DNA of 8,210 bases from an uncultured Atopobiaceae bacterium. Its GTDB lineage: Bacteria > Actinomycetota > Coriobacteriia > Coriobacteriales > Atopobiaceae. The position numbers and the translations under genes were made by a program. Each line of letters begins with the position of its first letter. Position 1 is the first letter of the stretch. Where the stretch lies: NCBI GenBank assembly GCA_947581665.1, contig CANPVI010000061.1, forward strand, positions 1 to 8,210, given 5' to 3'. This document shows, piece after piece, positions 1 to 6,282 of the stretch. The notes beneath the pieces were generated by a model. That model was not told the DNA's origin. It did no database searches and was given only the letters and a program-made list of their open reading frames with translations.

Positions 1-29
1 CCACGATTTAGGTGCGCCGAAGATCGCGG
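1..29 (+). repeat. Left part of the palindrome split by the IS, with target duplication
   Basis: Bases 1-19 (CCACGATTTAGGTGCGCCG) form one arm, 20-26 (AAGATCG) the loop, and 27-29 (CGG) are both the start of the second arm and the IS target duplication. The arm is perfectly complementary to CGG plus 1735-1750 on the far side of the IS. The window starts at the first base of the arm, so the palindrome may extend further left. Confidence 0.75.
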
Positions 30-50
30 GGGGGTGCGGACATTTTTTAG
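30..50 (+). repeat. IS left terminal inverted repeat
   Basis: Reads GGGGGTGCGGAC then an AT-rich stretch ending TTTTTTAG. It matches the right end in inverted orientation at 18 of 21 positions. The transposase stop codon (TAA, minus strand) sits inside it at 47-49. Confidence 0.75.
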
Positions 51-1675
51 GACGTAACCGAAACGTTACCGACGATGGATGCCCTGTGCTCCTCCTCCCA
101 CGCGATGCGGTATTGGGTCGGGCTCATGTAGCCGAGCGATGCCTTGATGCGGACCTCGTTGTACCAATGCAGGTAGCCGTCGAGCTCCGCCATGAACTCT
201 GCGACGGAGACGCCCCTCCAGTCCCTGCCGTAGAAGAACTCCACCTTGATCCTGCCGAAGAGGCCCTCGCAGGCGGCGTTGTCGGGGCTCGATCCCTTTT
301 TGGACATGGACCTTACGAGGCCGTGCCTCTCGCAGGTGGAGACCCAAAGGGACCCGCGGTAGGGCGCGCCGCGGTCGGTGTGCGTCACGGGGTGCTCCCC
401 CTCCTCGAGTTTCTCGCAGGCGCCCTCGAGGCTCGCCTTGCCGAGCTCGGCGTCGGGATGCTCGGAGATCGACCACGCCGGGAGCTCCCCGCAGAAGCAG
501 TCGAGGATGGGCGAGAGGTAGACCTTGCCGGCGGGGATGTGGAACTCGGTGAAGTCGGAGAGCCAGAGCTCGTTGGGGGCGCTTGCGTGGAAGTCCCTGG
601 CCACGAGGTTGGCGGGAGCCGGCGCCGTCTCTCCTTGGTAGGTGTTGAGCCTCCTCCTCTTCCTAGAGGTCTTGGCCACGAGCCCCTCCTCGGCCATGAG
701 GCGCCTCACCACCTTCTCGGAGACCCTCGTGTCATCCTTGTCGAGGTCGGCCTTGACCCTGCGGTAGCCGTAGGCGCCCCCGCTCGCCTCGAAGGAGCTT
801 CTCACCTGCACCCTCAGCTCGGCGTACTTGTCCGGCTTGTCCCTCAGCCTCAGCTGGTAGTGGTAGCTGGAGCGGTTCCAGGAGATCTCGGCCATCACGT
901 CCTTCTGGAGGTAAGCCGGCACCAGGGCGTCCACCAGCTCAGCCTTCTCGGCGCTGGTGAGGCCCTTGGGGCCGGCGTGGCCTTTTCCCAGGATCCTCGC
1001 CGTCTCCCGAGCGACGTCTCGCTGGAGCTCGAGGTGCTTGACCTCGGCCTCGAGCCTCGTCGCCCTCCTCTTGAGCTCCCCCACGTAGCGGACGAGCTCC
1101 TTTGGGTCCTGGGGCAGCTCCTTGGGTATGTCGGCCATGGGGACGTCCCCCTTCGCTCGCGGCTTTGCGTTGCCACGATGGTAGGGGACGGCCTTGCCTG
1201 CCGCCTCGTCTCGCCACCTGCGCAAGGTCTCCCTGTGGTAGCCGGTCTCCCTTGCGATATCCGCGATCCTCTCGCCGCGCGCGAGGCGCAGGGCGCACTC
1301 GGCCCTCAGCTCATGTGTGGCCACCCTTGGCCTTGGCCTTGCTCCCGGAGCGAGCTCGTCCACCCAGCGGGAAAGAGTCTCAGATGCGAAGGGAAAGCCG
1401 AGCTCCTCTCGGGTCTTAGCATTGTCGCAGCCGTTCTCGAGGTAGCGCTCGACCGCCCGCTTCCTCTGCTCGTCGGTGAAGAGGGAGCCGCCGCCACGCC
1501 GGTTCATGGACGCAAGCGTCCCCTCAAGCCATGCCCGATGCCACCTATAGAGGGTGGTCCTCGAGGGTGGGTAGCCAAGTTGGAGCATCGTTTCTGCTAC
1601 GCCGAGCCTCTCGCAGGCCTCTGCGGCCCTTATCCTCTCCTCGCGCGAGTAGCGCCTTGCGCCTGTCTCCTCCAT
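47..1675 (-). CDS. IS3-family DDE transposase, single-ORF form
   Basis: This 542-residue protein would cut and join the IS ends. The N-terminal part has three helix-turn-helix-like segments at about residues 9-50, 66-108 and 119-158, each ending in a Leu-x-Arg-Trp type helix (LYRWHRAW, LSRWVDEL, LRRWRDEA). A charged heptad-like coiled coil follows at about 188-225, then an IS3 OrfB-like linker containing GAYGYRRVKADL. The rve integrase core carries the triad D374 (LSDFTEF), D434 (HTDRGAPYRG) and E470, with exactly 35 residues between the last two, the IS3-family DD(35)E spacing. The C-terminus has YLHWYNEVRIKASLGYMSPTQYR, typical of IS3/IS150. Most IS3 members make this protein from two frames by -1 frameshifting; here it is one frame. 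The ATG at 1675 was chosen because it lies inside the IS and follows AAGGAG by 12 nt. A GTG or TTG slightly upstream is possible. The frame stays open to 1984, but that stretch leaves the element. Confidence 0.93.
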   Translation of the reverse strand: MEETGARRYSREERIRAAEACERLGVAETMLQLGYPPSRTTLYRWHRAWLEGTLASMNRRGGGSLFTDEQRKRAVERYLENGCDNAKTREELGFPFASETLSRWVDELAPGARPRPRVATHELRAECALRLARGERIADIARETGYHRETLRRWRDEAAGKAVPYHRGNAKPRAKGDVPMADIPKELPQDPKELVRYVGELKRRATRLEAEVKHLELQRDVARETARILGKGHAGPKGLTSAEKAELVDALVPAYLQKDVMAEISWNRSSYHYQLRLRDKPDKYAELRVQVRSSFEASGGAYGYRRVKADLDKDDTRVSEKVVRRLMAEEGLVAKTSRKRRRLNTYQGETAPAPANLVARDFHASAPNELWLSDFTEFHIPAGKVYLSPILDCFCGELPAWSISEHPDAELGKASLEGACEKLEEGEHPVTHTDRGAPYRGSLWVSTCERHGLVRSMSKKGSSPDNAACEGLFGRIKVEFFYGRDWRGVSVAEFMAELDGYLHWYNEVRIKASLGYMSPTQYRIAWEEEHRASIVGNVSVTS

Positions 1676-1695
1676 GCGAACGATCAACTCCTTCG

Positions 1696-1711
1696 GCACC
1701 TTTCCAGGTGC
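1696..1711 (-). promoter_or_regulatory. Small hairpin ahead of the transposase start
   Basis: GCACC and GGTGC form a perfect 5-bp stem around a 6-nt loop, 20 nt upstream of the chosen ATG. One possible upstream start, a GTG, lies inside the stem. Hairpins near transposase starts can block translation of readthrough transcripts in other IS elements; that role here is inference. Confidence 0.35.
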
Positions 1712-1731
1712 TAATAATCGTCCGCACCCCC
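1711..1731 (-). repeat. IS right terminal inverted repeat
   Basis: Read inward on the minus strand it is GGGGGTGCGGAC followed by GATTATTAG. The GATTAT/TTATTA segment is the only AT-rich patch upstream of the transposase start and may serve as its -10 region, but no clear -35 box is seen. Confidence 0.75.
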
Positions 1732-1750
1732 CGGCGCACCTAAATCGTGG
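1732..1750 (+). repeat. Right part of the palindrome split by the IS, with target duplication
   Basis: CGG at 1732-1734 repeats 27-29. The remaining 16 bases complete the second 19-nt arm of the hairpin. No T tract follows (next bases CTTGGCGG), so on this strand it does not look like a classical intrinsic terminator; it may be a dispersed palindromic repeat or part of another small element. Confidence 0.75.
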
Positions 1751-1793
1751 CTTGGCGGCGTAAAAGGAGGGGTATGCGGCGCGAAGGGAGGAG

Positions 1794-1890
1794 CCAGCCG
1801 CCATCCGGCGCGCTGGCAGGTTAGTTGGCGTTGGTGGTGATGACCAGCCGCCATTCGGCGCGCTGGGGAGCTGGCCATCCAGCGCGGCGG
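1794..1890. repeat. REP-like hairpin cluster (three units)
   Basis: Two 23-bp copies, at 1794-1816 and 1844-1866, are direct repeats 50 bp apart and differ at one base. Each can fold on itself: CCAGC-CGCC, a 4-nt loop (ATCC or ATTC), GGCG, one bulged C, GCTGG. A third, shorter unit at 1870-1883 folds as GCTGG-CCAT-CCAGC. Between units, CGCGCTGG (1859-1866) also pairs perfectly with CCAGCGCG (1879-1886). Repeated short hairpins in a non-coding gap resemble repetitive extragenic palindromes (REP/BIME). Genome-wide repetition cannot be seen from one window. Confidence 0.6.
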
Positions 1891-1986
1891 AGTCGCAAGC
1901 TGGCTGACATGCTGCGAGTTGGACGCCACGACCGGCGAATGCCGAGTTGTTCCCATTCCCCACGACATCCCCTTCCGTCACCAAAT

Positions 1987-2017
1987 CACCCCGTCCCGCG
2001 CTGCGCGGGGCGGGGTG
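1987..2017. terminator. Strong hairpin, possible terminator after the solute-binding protein gene
   Basis: CACCCCGTCCCGCG pairs with CGCGGGGCGGGGTG as a 14-bp stem with one G-T wobble and a 3-nt loop (CTG). It begins 61 nt past the stop of the minus-strand gene. The tail on the minus strand is only TGATTTGG, and on the plus strand GCACTTTTGG, so the U tracts are weak on both sides. It may terminate in either direction or be a further palindromic repeat. Confidence 0.45.
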
Positions 2018-2078
2018 GCACTTTTGGATTCGAGACGAAAGAGCGGCTATGCGGCGTTAAGGAAAAAAGAGGCGGACT

Positions 2079-3770
2079 CTAACTCCATTCCCATTGATCA
2101 ACGTTATTGAGGACTGACCAGCCGTGGCCATGGGGGTGGGGCTTTTGAGGGGCCACCTCGAGGCCGTCGCGCTTGAAGTAGAGGTGGTCGATGTTGCAGA
2201 TCCACACCCACGTGGCTGCGCCTTTGGGGCACACTCCCTCGGAGCCATCCCACTGGGAGTCCTGCCAGAGCGCATAGGAATCCCCCACGGTCGGCTGCGC
2301 GAGCGCCTCGTCCATGTAGGCGTCGAGGGTGGCGTTCTCGTAGCAGGGGAAGTTTCCCCAACCGGATGAGTAGTAGAGGTTGTAGTACTCGGAGGGCGAG
2401 TTCGAGCCCCAGCCCCAGAGCACGGGGTCCGCGTATTGGTGGAGGTAGATGTCCTCGAAGGACGCGCCGGACACCTCCACTTGGATGCCGACTTCGGCCA
2501 TCTGCCGGGCGAAGTGCGTGGCGAGGGCCTGGCGCACGGAATCGCCCGCCGTGTACCAGAGGGTGACCTCGAGCGGGACCCCATCCTTCGCTCGTCGCTC
2601 GGGCGCGCCGTCGCCCGCGATCCACCCGGCCTCGTCCAAGAGGCGCTTGGCCTCCTCGACGTCGTAGGCGCACTCCATGTCGGGCGAGATCCACGGCATC
2701 CCCTGGCTCACGCTGTAGGTCGCGTCGCCATAGCCGTTGAGCACGGCGGAAACGGCCGCCTCGCGATCAAGCGCGAGGTTCATCGCGCGACGCACCGCCA
2801 CGTCGCTCGTCACGGCGTTTCCCACGGCGTAGGCCATGTCGTCCTCGACGACCTTGGGCGTGCTGTCCGCCGGTTGCGTGGGAAGCGAGATGCCACGGGA
2901 GTCGACGGACTTCGCATTCATGAGCGAGAAGCCCTCGGGCACCTCGCTCGCGTAGGTGGCTGCGGTGTAGGCGAGGTCGACCTCGCCCGCCTTCGCCGCC
3001 GCGAGCGACGCCGTCTCGTCCATGAAGAGCACCACCACGCGCTTCATGCGAGGCGCCTCGCCGTAGTAGTCCGGATTGGCTTCGAGGATCACCTGCTGGC
3101 CCCTGTCCCACTGCGCGAGCAGGTAGCGGCCGGAGCCGATGGGGTGCTCGCCGTAATCGGGCCCATAGGCGTGCTCGGGCACGATCCCCACGACGGCGAG
3201 CGTGTAGAGGATCGCGTTGTAGGGCTTGTTCAGGTGGAGCACGCAGGTGGTGGCGTCGGGTGCCTCCGCCGCGTCCACCATCGTGAGATCGGCCTCGGCG
3301 GCCTCGTTTGCGATGATGCCGTTCACCGTGAAGGCCACGTCGGAGGCGGTGAGGGGCTCGCCATCGGTGAACCGCACGTCGTCTCGGATGTGGAAGGTCC
3401 ACGTGAGGCCGTCCTCGGACATCTCGTAGGAGGTCGCGAGGTCGTTCACGAAGCGCATCTCGGCGTCGGTGGTGAAGAGCGTCGATTGGATGAGCGGCTC
3501 GTGGACGTGCTCGCCGTCACCCCAGGCATAGAGCGGATCGAAGCCCGCCGCGGGCTCGGCCTCCTTGGAGAGCGTGACGACCACCTGCGAGGCGTCCGCT
3601 TCGCCTTCGGCGGGCGTGCGCGCCGAGGATGGGCCCTCCTCGCCCCCGCAGCCCGAGAGCGCCATGGCGAGGCCGCCCGCAAGGGAGGCACTTGCGGAAA
3701 GGAACGAGCGTCGGGAAATCCCCGACGCCCGTCCCTCGTGGCTTTGCGGGACGTGGTCCATGTGCCCCAC
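2079..3770 (-). CDS. ABC transporter solute-binding lipoprotein, family 5 (peptide/nickel type)
   Basis: The 563-residue protein would capture a small peptide, metal or metal chelate outside the membrane and deliver it to an ABC permease. The N-terminus carries a twin-arginine motif (SRRSFL, Arg20-Arg21), a hydrophobic stretch and a lipobox LSGC with Cys41 as the lipid anchor, so it is probably a Tat-exported lipoprotein. The mature part has SBP_bac_5 landmarks: DPLYAWGDGEHVHEPLIQ, the block NDLATSYEMSEDGLTWTFHIRDDVRFTDGEPLTASDVAFT, IGSGRYLL, and VRRAMNLALDREA. Near the end is a His-rich HPHGHGWS (545-552). Similar proteins are often labelled NikA or DppA/OppA; the substrate cannot be fixed here. 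The GTG at 3770 lies 3 nt after the stop of the upstream membrane gene and has no clear Shine-Dalgarno; an ATG at 3761 is equally possible. No permease or ATPase gene follows before the IS. Confidence 0.9.
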   Translation of the reverse strand: MGHMDHVPQSHEGRASGISRRSFLSASASLAGGLAMALSGCGGEEGPSSARTPAEGEADASQVVVTLSKEAEPAAGFDPLYAWGDGEHVHEPLIQSTLFTTDAEMRFVNDLATSYEMSEDGLTWTFHIRDDVRFTDGEPLTASDVAFTVNGIIANEAAEADLTMVDAAEAPDATTCVLHLNKPYNAILYTLAVVGIVPEHAYGPDYGEHPIGSGRYLLAQWDRGQQVILEANPDYYGEAPRMKRVVVLFMDETASLAAAKAGEVDLAYTAATYASEVPEGFSLMNAKSVDSRGISLPTQPADSTPKVVEDDMAYAVGNAVTSDVAVRRAMNLALDREAAVSAVLNGYGDATYSVSQGMPWISPDMECAYDVEEAKRLLDEAGWIAGDGAPERRAKDGVPLEVTLWYTAGDSVRQALATHFARQMAEVGIQVEVSGASFEDIYLHQYADPVLWGWGSNSPSEYYNLYYSSGWGNFPCYENATLDAYMDEALAQPTVGDSYALWQDSQWDGSEGVCPKGAATWVWICNIDHLYFKRDGLEVAPQKPHPHGHGWSVLNNVDQWEWS

Positions 3771-3773
3771 GCG

Positions 3774-4316
3774 CTAGTTCTGGCTCGAGAGCTGCTTCAC
3801 GCGCGTGCCGTAGAACACGCAGCACGCGGCGAAGACGAGGCTCGCGGCGCCGGAGCTGATGTCCGTGATGAACGAATCGGCGAGCGCCGTCCAGTTCATG
3901 AAGTGGTTGATGAGCATGATGACGAAGGACACGATCGCGAGCACGAGCGTAACCCAGGAGAGGATCACGAACGGGTTGATCTTGCGGGGATCCTTCGCGC
4001 CACGCAGGCCGACGACGCCGGTGATGATGTCGAACACGGCAGCCGCGAACGACACGAGTCCGACGATGGTGACGAGGAGGCCCACCGCGGCGATACCGGT
4101 GTCCACCGAGACGCCGTCCACGGTGGTGCCGCCCACGCTCTCGGAGACGCCCTCGATGACCTCGGCGTTGCCCGAGGCGCCCAGGATGAACGGGCCGGTG
4201 ATGATGAGCACGAGTGCCGAGATGACGCCGATGATGCCGAGGATGATGAGGATCCACGAGGAGACCTTCACACCCACGATATCCTTATGGAGTGCTTCTT
4301 CGTTGGTGAGGGGCAT
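3774..4316 (-). CDS. Four-helix membrane protein of unknown function
   Basis: I do not recognise the family. The 180-residue product has four hydrophobic segments at about 20-46, 75-104, 113-137 and 153-171. The loop between the first two (47-73) is polar, acidic and rich in Gly, Val and Ser. A short conserved-looking RGAKDPRKINPF sits between helices 2 and 3. The N-terminal tail, about 19 residues, contains several charged residues. The ATG at 4316 is well supported by GGGAGG ending about 4 nt upstream. It lies 3 nt before the start of the solute-binding protein gene, so the two are almost certainly cotranscribed and perhaps translationally coupled. It is too small, and lacks the EAA-type loop, to be the missing ABC permease. 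A role in anchoring or assisting the lipoprotein is possible but unproven. Confidence 0.8.
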   Translation of the reverse strand: MPLTNEEALHKDIVGVKVSSWILIILGIIGVISALVLIITGPFILGASGNAEVIEGVSESVGGTTVDGVSVDTGIAAVGLLVTIVGLVSFAAAVFDIITGVVGLRGAKDPRKINPFVILSWVTLVLAIVSFVIMLINHFMNWTALADSFITDISSGAASLVFAACCVFYGTRVKQLSSQN

Positions 4317-4568
4317 GTTTCCTCCCTTTCACGGGTTCCCCTCCATGGGAACCCATCGGGTTTTGGGCTGACCAAACGGCTAGAGGGTAGCCCCTCATCA
4401 CAAAATCTGCATGAGTAGTTCGATGAATGTACGGTTTCAGCGCATCGGTGCGCCCTTTTCGTCGCTTCGCGCACGTTTGCGCCGATCGCGATCCGGCGAA
4501 CGGCGCGTGCGCGCGTTCCGCGCGCGGGGTACGAGCCCTACGGCGGAACACGACGGGAAGGGGCACCC
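4317..4568. promoter_or_regulatory. Divergent intergenic region with structured leader
   Basis: This 252-bp gap lies between two genes transcribed away from each other, so promoters for both should be here. I could not assign -10/-35 boxes with confidence; TACATT on the minus strand at about 4425-4430 is a weak candidate for the membrane gene. The half nearer the membrane gene holds two hairpins (4333-4354 and 4378-4392). The half nearer the rhodanese gene is very GC-rich and holds GCGCGCG-TTC-CGCGCGC (4509-4525). Confidence 0.5.
4333..4354 (-). promoter_or_regulatory. Perfect 8-bp hairpin in the leader of the membrane protein gene
   Basis: GGGTTCCC and GGGAACCC form a perfect 8-bp stem around a 6-nt loop, 16 nt upstream of the ATG and just before the Shine-Dalgarno. 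It could be an RNA hairpin affecting translation or a dimeric operator in DNA. A second, weaker hairpin (GGCTA-GAGGG-TAGCC) lies at 4378-4392. Confidence 0.4.
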
Positions 4569-4913
4569 ATGGCCATCTCCATCATCGTCGCGCGCGACGT
4601 GCTCGCCCACCTCGGCAGCGAGCGCATCCTCGACGTGCGAAGGCCGGATGAGTTCGCGCAGGGCCACATCCCCGGCGCGCGAAACGTCACGGTCACGCCG
4701 CACGAGGAGGATCCCGGTCACACCGCCTTCATCGCGGGCGTCGAAGCGGCCTGCCCGCGCAAAGACGAGCCGCTCATCGTCTATTGCCGAAGCGGCGTGC
4801 GCTCGGCTGCCGCCGCGAAGATCCTCTCACACGCGGGCTACGAGGACATTCTCGATTACTCCGGCAGCTGGCTCGATTGGACCTCGGATCCCTCGCGCCC
4901 CATCGAGCGCTAA
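4569..4913 (+). CDS. Single-domain rhodanese-like sulfurtransferase
   Basis: The 114-residue protein is one rhodanese domain, expected to carry sulfur as a persulfide on its active-site cysteine in the cytoplasm. The family signatures are all visible: LDVRRPDEFAQGHIPGARNV (residues 21-40), IVYCRSGVRSAAAA with catalytic Cys73 in a CRSGVRS loop, and the terminal GSWLDW block (99-104) that replaces the usual GG-x-x-x-W. A six-residue active-site loop of this composition is typical of sulfurtransferases (PspE/GlpE-like) rather than Cdc25-like phosphatases, which have a longer loop. No signal peptide is seen. The ATG at 4569 has AAGGGG about 5 nt upstream. A metallopeptidase gene follows after 18 nt and is probably cotranscribed. 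The physiological sulfur acceptor cannot be inferred. Confidence 0.92.
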   Translation: MAISIIVARDVLAHLGSERILDVRRPDEFAQGHIPGARNVTVTPHEEDPGHTAFIAGVEAACPRKDEPLIVYCRSGVRSAAAAKILSHAGYEDILDYSGSWLDWTSDPSRPIER

Positions 4914-4931
4914 GACCCCTGCGCTTGGCCC

Positions 4932-5681
4932 ATGCCCACACCGAGGCAATTCTCCCTTGAGCTCGACGGGATCTGCGTGAGCGTCACCCGACGTCGCCGG
5001 CAGGGCGTGGTCATCCGCTCCTACCCCGACGGTCGCGTGACGCTTTCCGTGCCCACGTGGTTCACGAAGGCAACGGCGCGGGAGTTCGCCCTCGAGCATC
5101 GATCGCAAATCCTCGCGCAAATGCGGCGCTCGGCGCCAAGCCCCACCGAGCAGGCATATCGAGACGCGCTCTGGCGCCTGGGCGAGCTCGACAAGGTGCC
5201 CGTATGGGGCAAGGACATGACGGTGCTCTACTGGGACGCGAAATCGCGGGCGAGCGCGCAGCTCGAGCGTGGAAGCCTCGTGCTCTCATTGCCCGTCGAT
5301 GCGCAGGGCGCGGGCGAAGAGGCTCGTGCGACGAGGCGCCAGGCCCTCGAGCGGCTCCTCAAGCGCGAGATGGAGGCGCGCATCCCCGAGCTCTCCGCCC
5401 ATTGCGAGGACGTGCTCGGCACCACCGCCGAGCGCTGGTTCGTGCGCAAGATGACGAGCCGCTGGGGATCGTGCCGCTGGGAGACGAAGCGCATCACCTT
5501 GAACCTCGACCTCGCCACCCACGACCCGCGCTATCTGGAAAGCGTGGCCCTCCACGAGGCCTGCCACCTCATCGCCCACGACCACGGTGCGCGCTTCAAG
5601 GCGCTCATGGATCGGGTCTCACCCGCCTGGCGCGAGCTCGATCGAGCCCTCGCGGCAGAGGGCGTGCGGCTTTCGCGCTAG
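4932..5681 (+). CDS. YgjP-type (DUF45) zinc metallopeptidase
   Basis: The 249-residue protein matches the YgjP/DUF45 family of putative cytoplasmic zinc metallopeptidases, related to the WLM and SprT groups. The C-terminal half holds the diagnostic RWGSC (177-181), then a stretch ending ALHEACHL with the zinc motif H208-E209-x-x-H212, and a third candidate ligand His218 in HDHGARF, ten residues after H208 as in the family. The N-terminal half has the family's two-stranded opening, VTRRRRQGVVIRSYPDGRVTLSVP, with a basic cluster at 20-23. No signal peptide or membrane segment is seen. Length is close to the usual 230-250 residues. The ATG at 4932 has only a weak ribosome site, so translation may rely on coupling to the rhodanese gene 18 nt upstream. 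Its stop overlaps the stop of the opposing gene. Substrates of this family are poorly known. Confidence 0.88.
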   Translation: MPTPRQFSLELDGICVSVTRRRRQGVVIRSYPDGRVTLSVPTWFTKATAREFALEHRSQILAQMRRSAPSPTEQAYRDALWRLGELDKVPVWGKDMTVLYWDAKSRASAQLERGSLVLSLPVDAQGAGEEARATRRQALERLLKREMEARIPELSAHCEDVLGTTAERWFVRKMTSRWGSCRWETKRITLNLDLATHDPRYLESVALHEACHLIAHDHGARFKALMDRVSPAWRELDRALAAEGVRLSR

Positions 5682-6274
5682 GCGCTCCCCTCCCGGCGAT
5701 ACGCGAGGTAGCTGAGCAGGAGCGGAATGCCCGCCCAGCACACGAGGTAGAGCGCGGTGAGGATCCAGAAGTCGAGCCCGGAGGGTAGGCACGCGACGTA
5801 GCAGATGGCGAGCGGGCACGAGCCGTAGCCGAAGAGGCGGTCCGTGAGCAGCCACTGGCCCTTGCTCGTCATCGTGTAGAGGGGGCGCCACGTGGCGTAG
5901 GGGTCGAAGGGAAGGATCGGCAGGATCGAGCCGATCGTGAGCGTGACGGTGGCGATGATCACGGCGATGATGAACCAGACGGCGCCTTCGGGCAGGCCGA
6001 AGTTCTCGGGCCAGAGGAAAAACGCGAGGCCGACCGCGAGCACGTAGAGCACCATGTCGAGCATCGGGATGCCGCCGGTGCCGCCGCGCGTGGGCTCGTC
6101 GGCGTCGCCTTCGCCAAGCTCCTTGAATTTCGCGAGGTAGAGGAAGAAAAACGCCGCCGCGCAATCGAAGGCGAAGAAGAGCGTGGACACGTACGTATAG
6201 GGGAAGATCGCGAAGACGTAGCACACGATGGCGATCGCCATGAGCAGGCGACGGATGGCAACGCAGCTCAGCAT
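5678..6274 (-). CDS. Membrane protein of unknown function, coupled to larE
   Basis: I do not recognise this 198-residue protein. Four or five hydrophobic segments lie at about 10-34, 30-48 (perhaps one hairpin with the first), 70-88, 98-121 and 168-190. An acidic, glycine-rich loop (52-68, ELGEGDADEPTRGGTGG) separates the first pair from the rest. A conserved-looking polar segment, LPFDPYATWRPLYTMTSKGQWLLTDRLFGYG (121-151), precedes the last helix. Six cysteines are present, two of them in the segment SCPLAICYVAC. The ATG at 6274 is preferred over the GTG at 6292 because AGGAGGG lies 8 nt upstream of the ATG and would be consumed by the GTG start. The gene begins 14 nt after the larE stop. 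Cotranscription with larE is likely; a functional link is untested. Confidence 0.78.
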   Translation of the reverse strand: MLSCVAIRRLLMAIAIVCYVFAIFPYTYVSTLFFAFDCAAAFFFLYLAKFKELGEGDADEPTRGGTGGIPMLDMVLYVLAVGLAFFLWPENFGLPEGAVWFIIAVIIATVTLTIGSILPILPFDPYATWRPLYTMTSKGQWLLTDRLFGYGSCPLAICYVACLPSGLDFWILTALYLVCWAGIPLLLSYLAYRREGSA

Positions 6275-6282
6275 CTTGTCTT

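Larger units (their letters stand above)
30..1731 (-). mobile_element. IS3-like insertion sequence, complete, about 1.7 kb
   Basis: The element has one transposase gene that fills almost its whole length. Its ends are imperfect inverted repeats: read inward, both start GGGGGTGCGGAC and agree at 18 of 21 positions. The boundary inside the G run was chosen because it leaves the same trinucleotide, CGG, on both sides (27-29 and 1732-1734); 3-4 bp duplications are usual for IS3-family elements. With this boundary the flanks also rejoin into a perfect palindrome. The boundary could move by a base or so, and a longer inverted repeat carrying a 10-bp indel is the alternative reading. The transposase reads right to left and its stop lies only 17 bp from the left end. 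The frame is intact with all catalytic residues, so the copy looks recent and potentially active. Confidence 0.8.
1751..2078. other. Gene-free region between the IS and the solute-binding protein gene
   Basis: No convincing coding frame is present; the long frame crossing it is only an upstream extension of the transposase frame outside the IS. It holds the hairpin cluster at 1794-1890 and the strong hairpin at 1987-2017. It also has a near-repeat of TATGCGGCG-nn-AAGG at 1773-1787 and 2048-2062, which brackets the region. The bracketing motif and hairpins suggest an intergenic repeat mosaic rather than decayed genes. Confidence 0.55.

Noticed and set aside
86..1714. A 542-codon open frame on the plus strand through the whole transposase gene
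   Set aside because: It is exactly antisense to a clear transposase with all catalytic residues; in high-GC DNA the opposite frame is often free of stops. Its translation shows no recognisable domain.
1..1750. The 19-nt outer inverted repeats as the true ends of the IS
   Set aside because: This needs an unexplained 10-bp indel in one end. The inner boundary explains it as loop plus 3-bp duplication. It remains the main alternative until other copies are compared.
1794..1866. Two spaced repeats as a CRISPR array
   Set aside because: There are only two full copies, the repeats are 23 bp with self-complementarity throughout, the intervening sequence contains no further spacing pattern, and no cas gene is present.
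1676..1984. Extending the transposase N-terminus to an ATG at 1984
   Set aside because: This would read through the IS end, the split palindrome and the REP-like repeats; the added residues are not transposase-like.
2436..4418. A 660-codon open frame on the plus strand over the lipoprotein and membrane protein genes
   Set aside because: It is antisense to two genes with clear protein features, has His/Asp/Arg-rich low-complexity content typical of shadow frames, and crosses the spacer between genes.
4268..4566. Minus-strand frames in the divergent spacer
   Set aside because: No ribosome site or recognisable protein features, and they overlap the ribosome site and start of the membrane protein gene in another frame.
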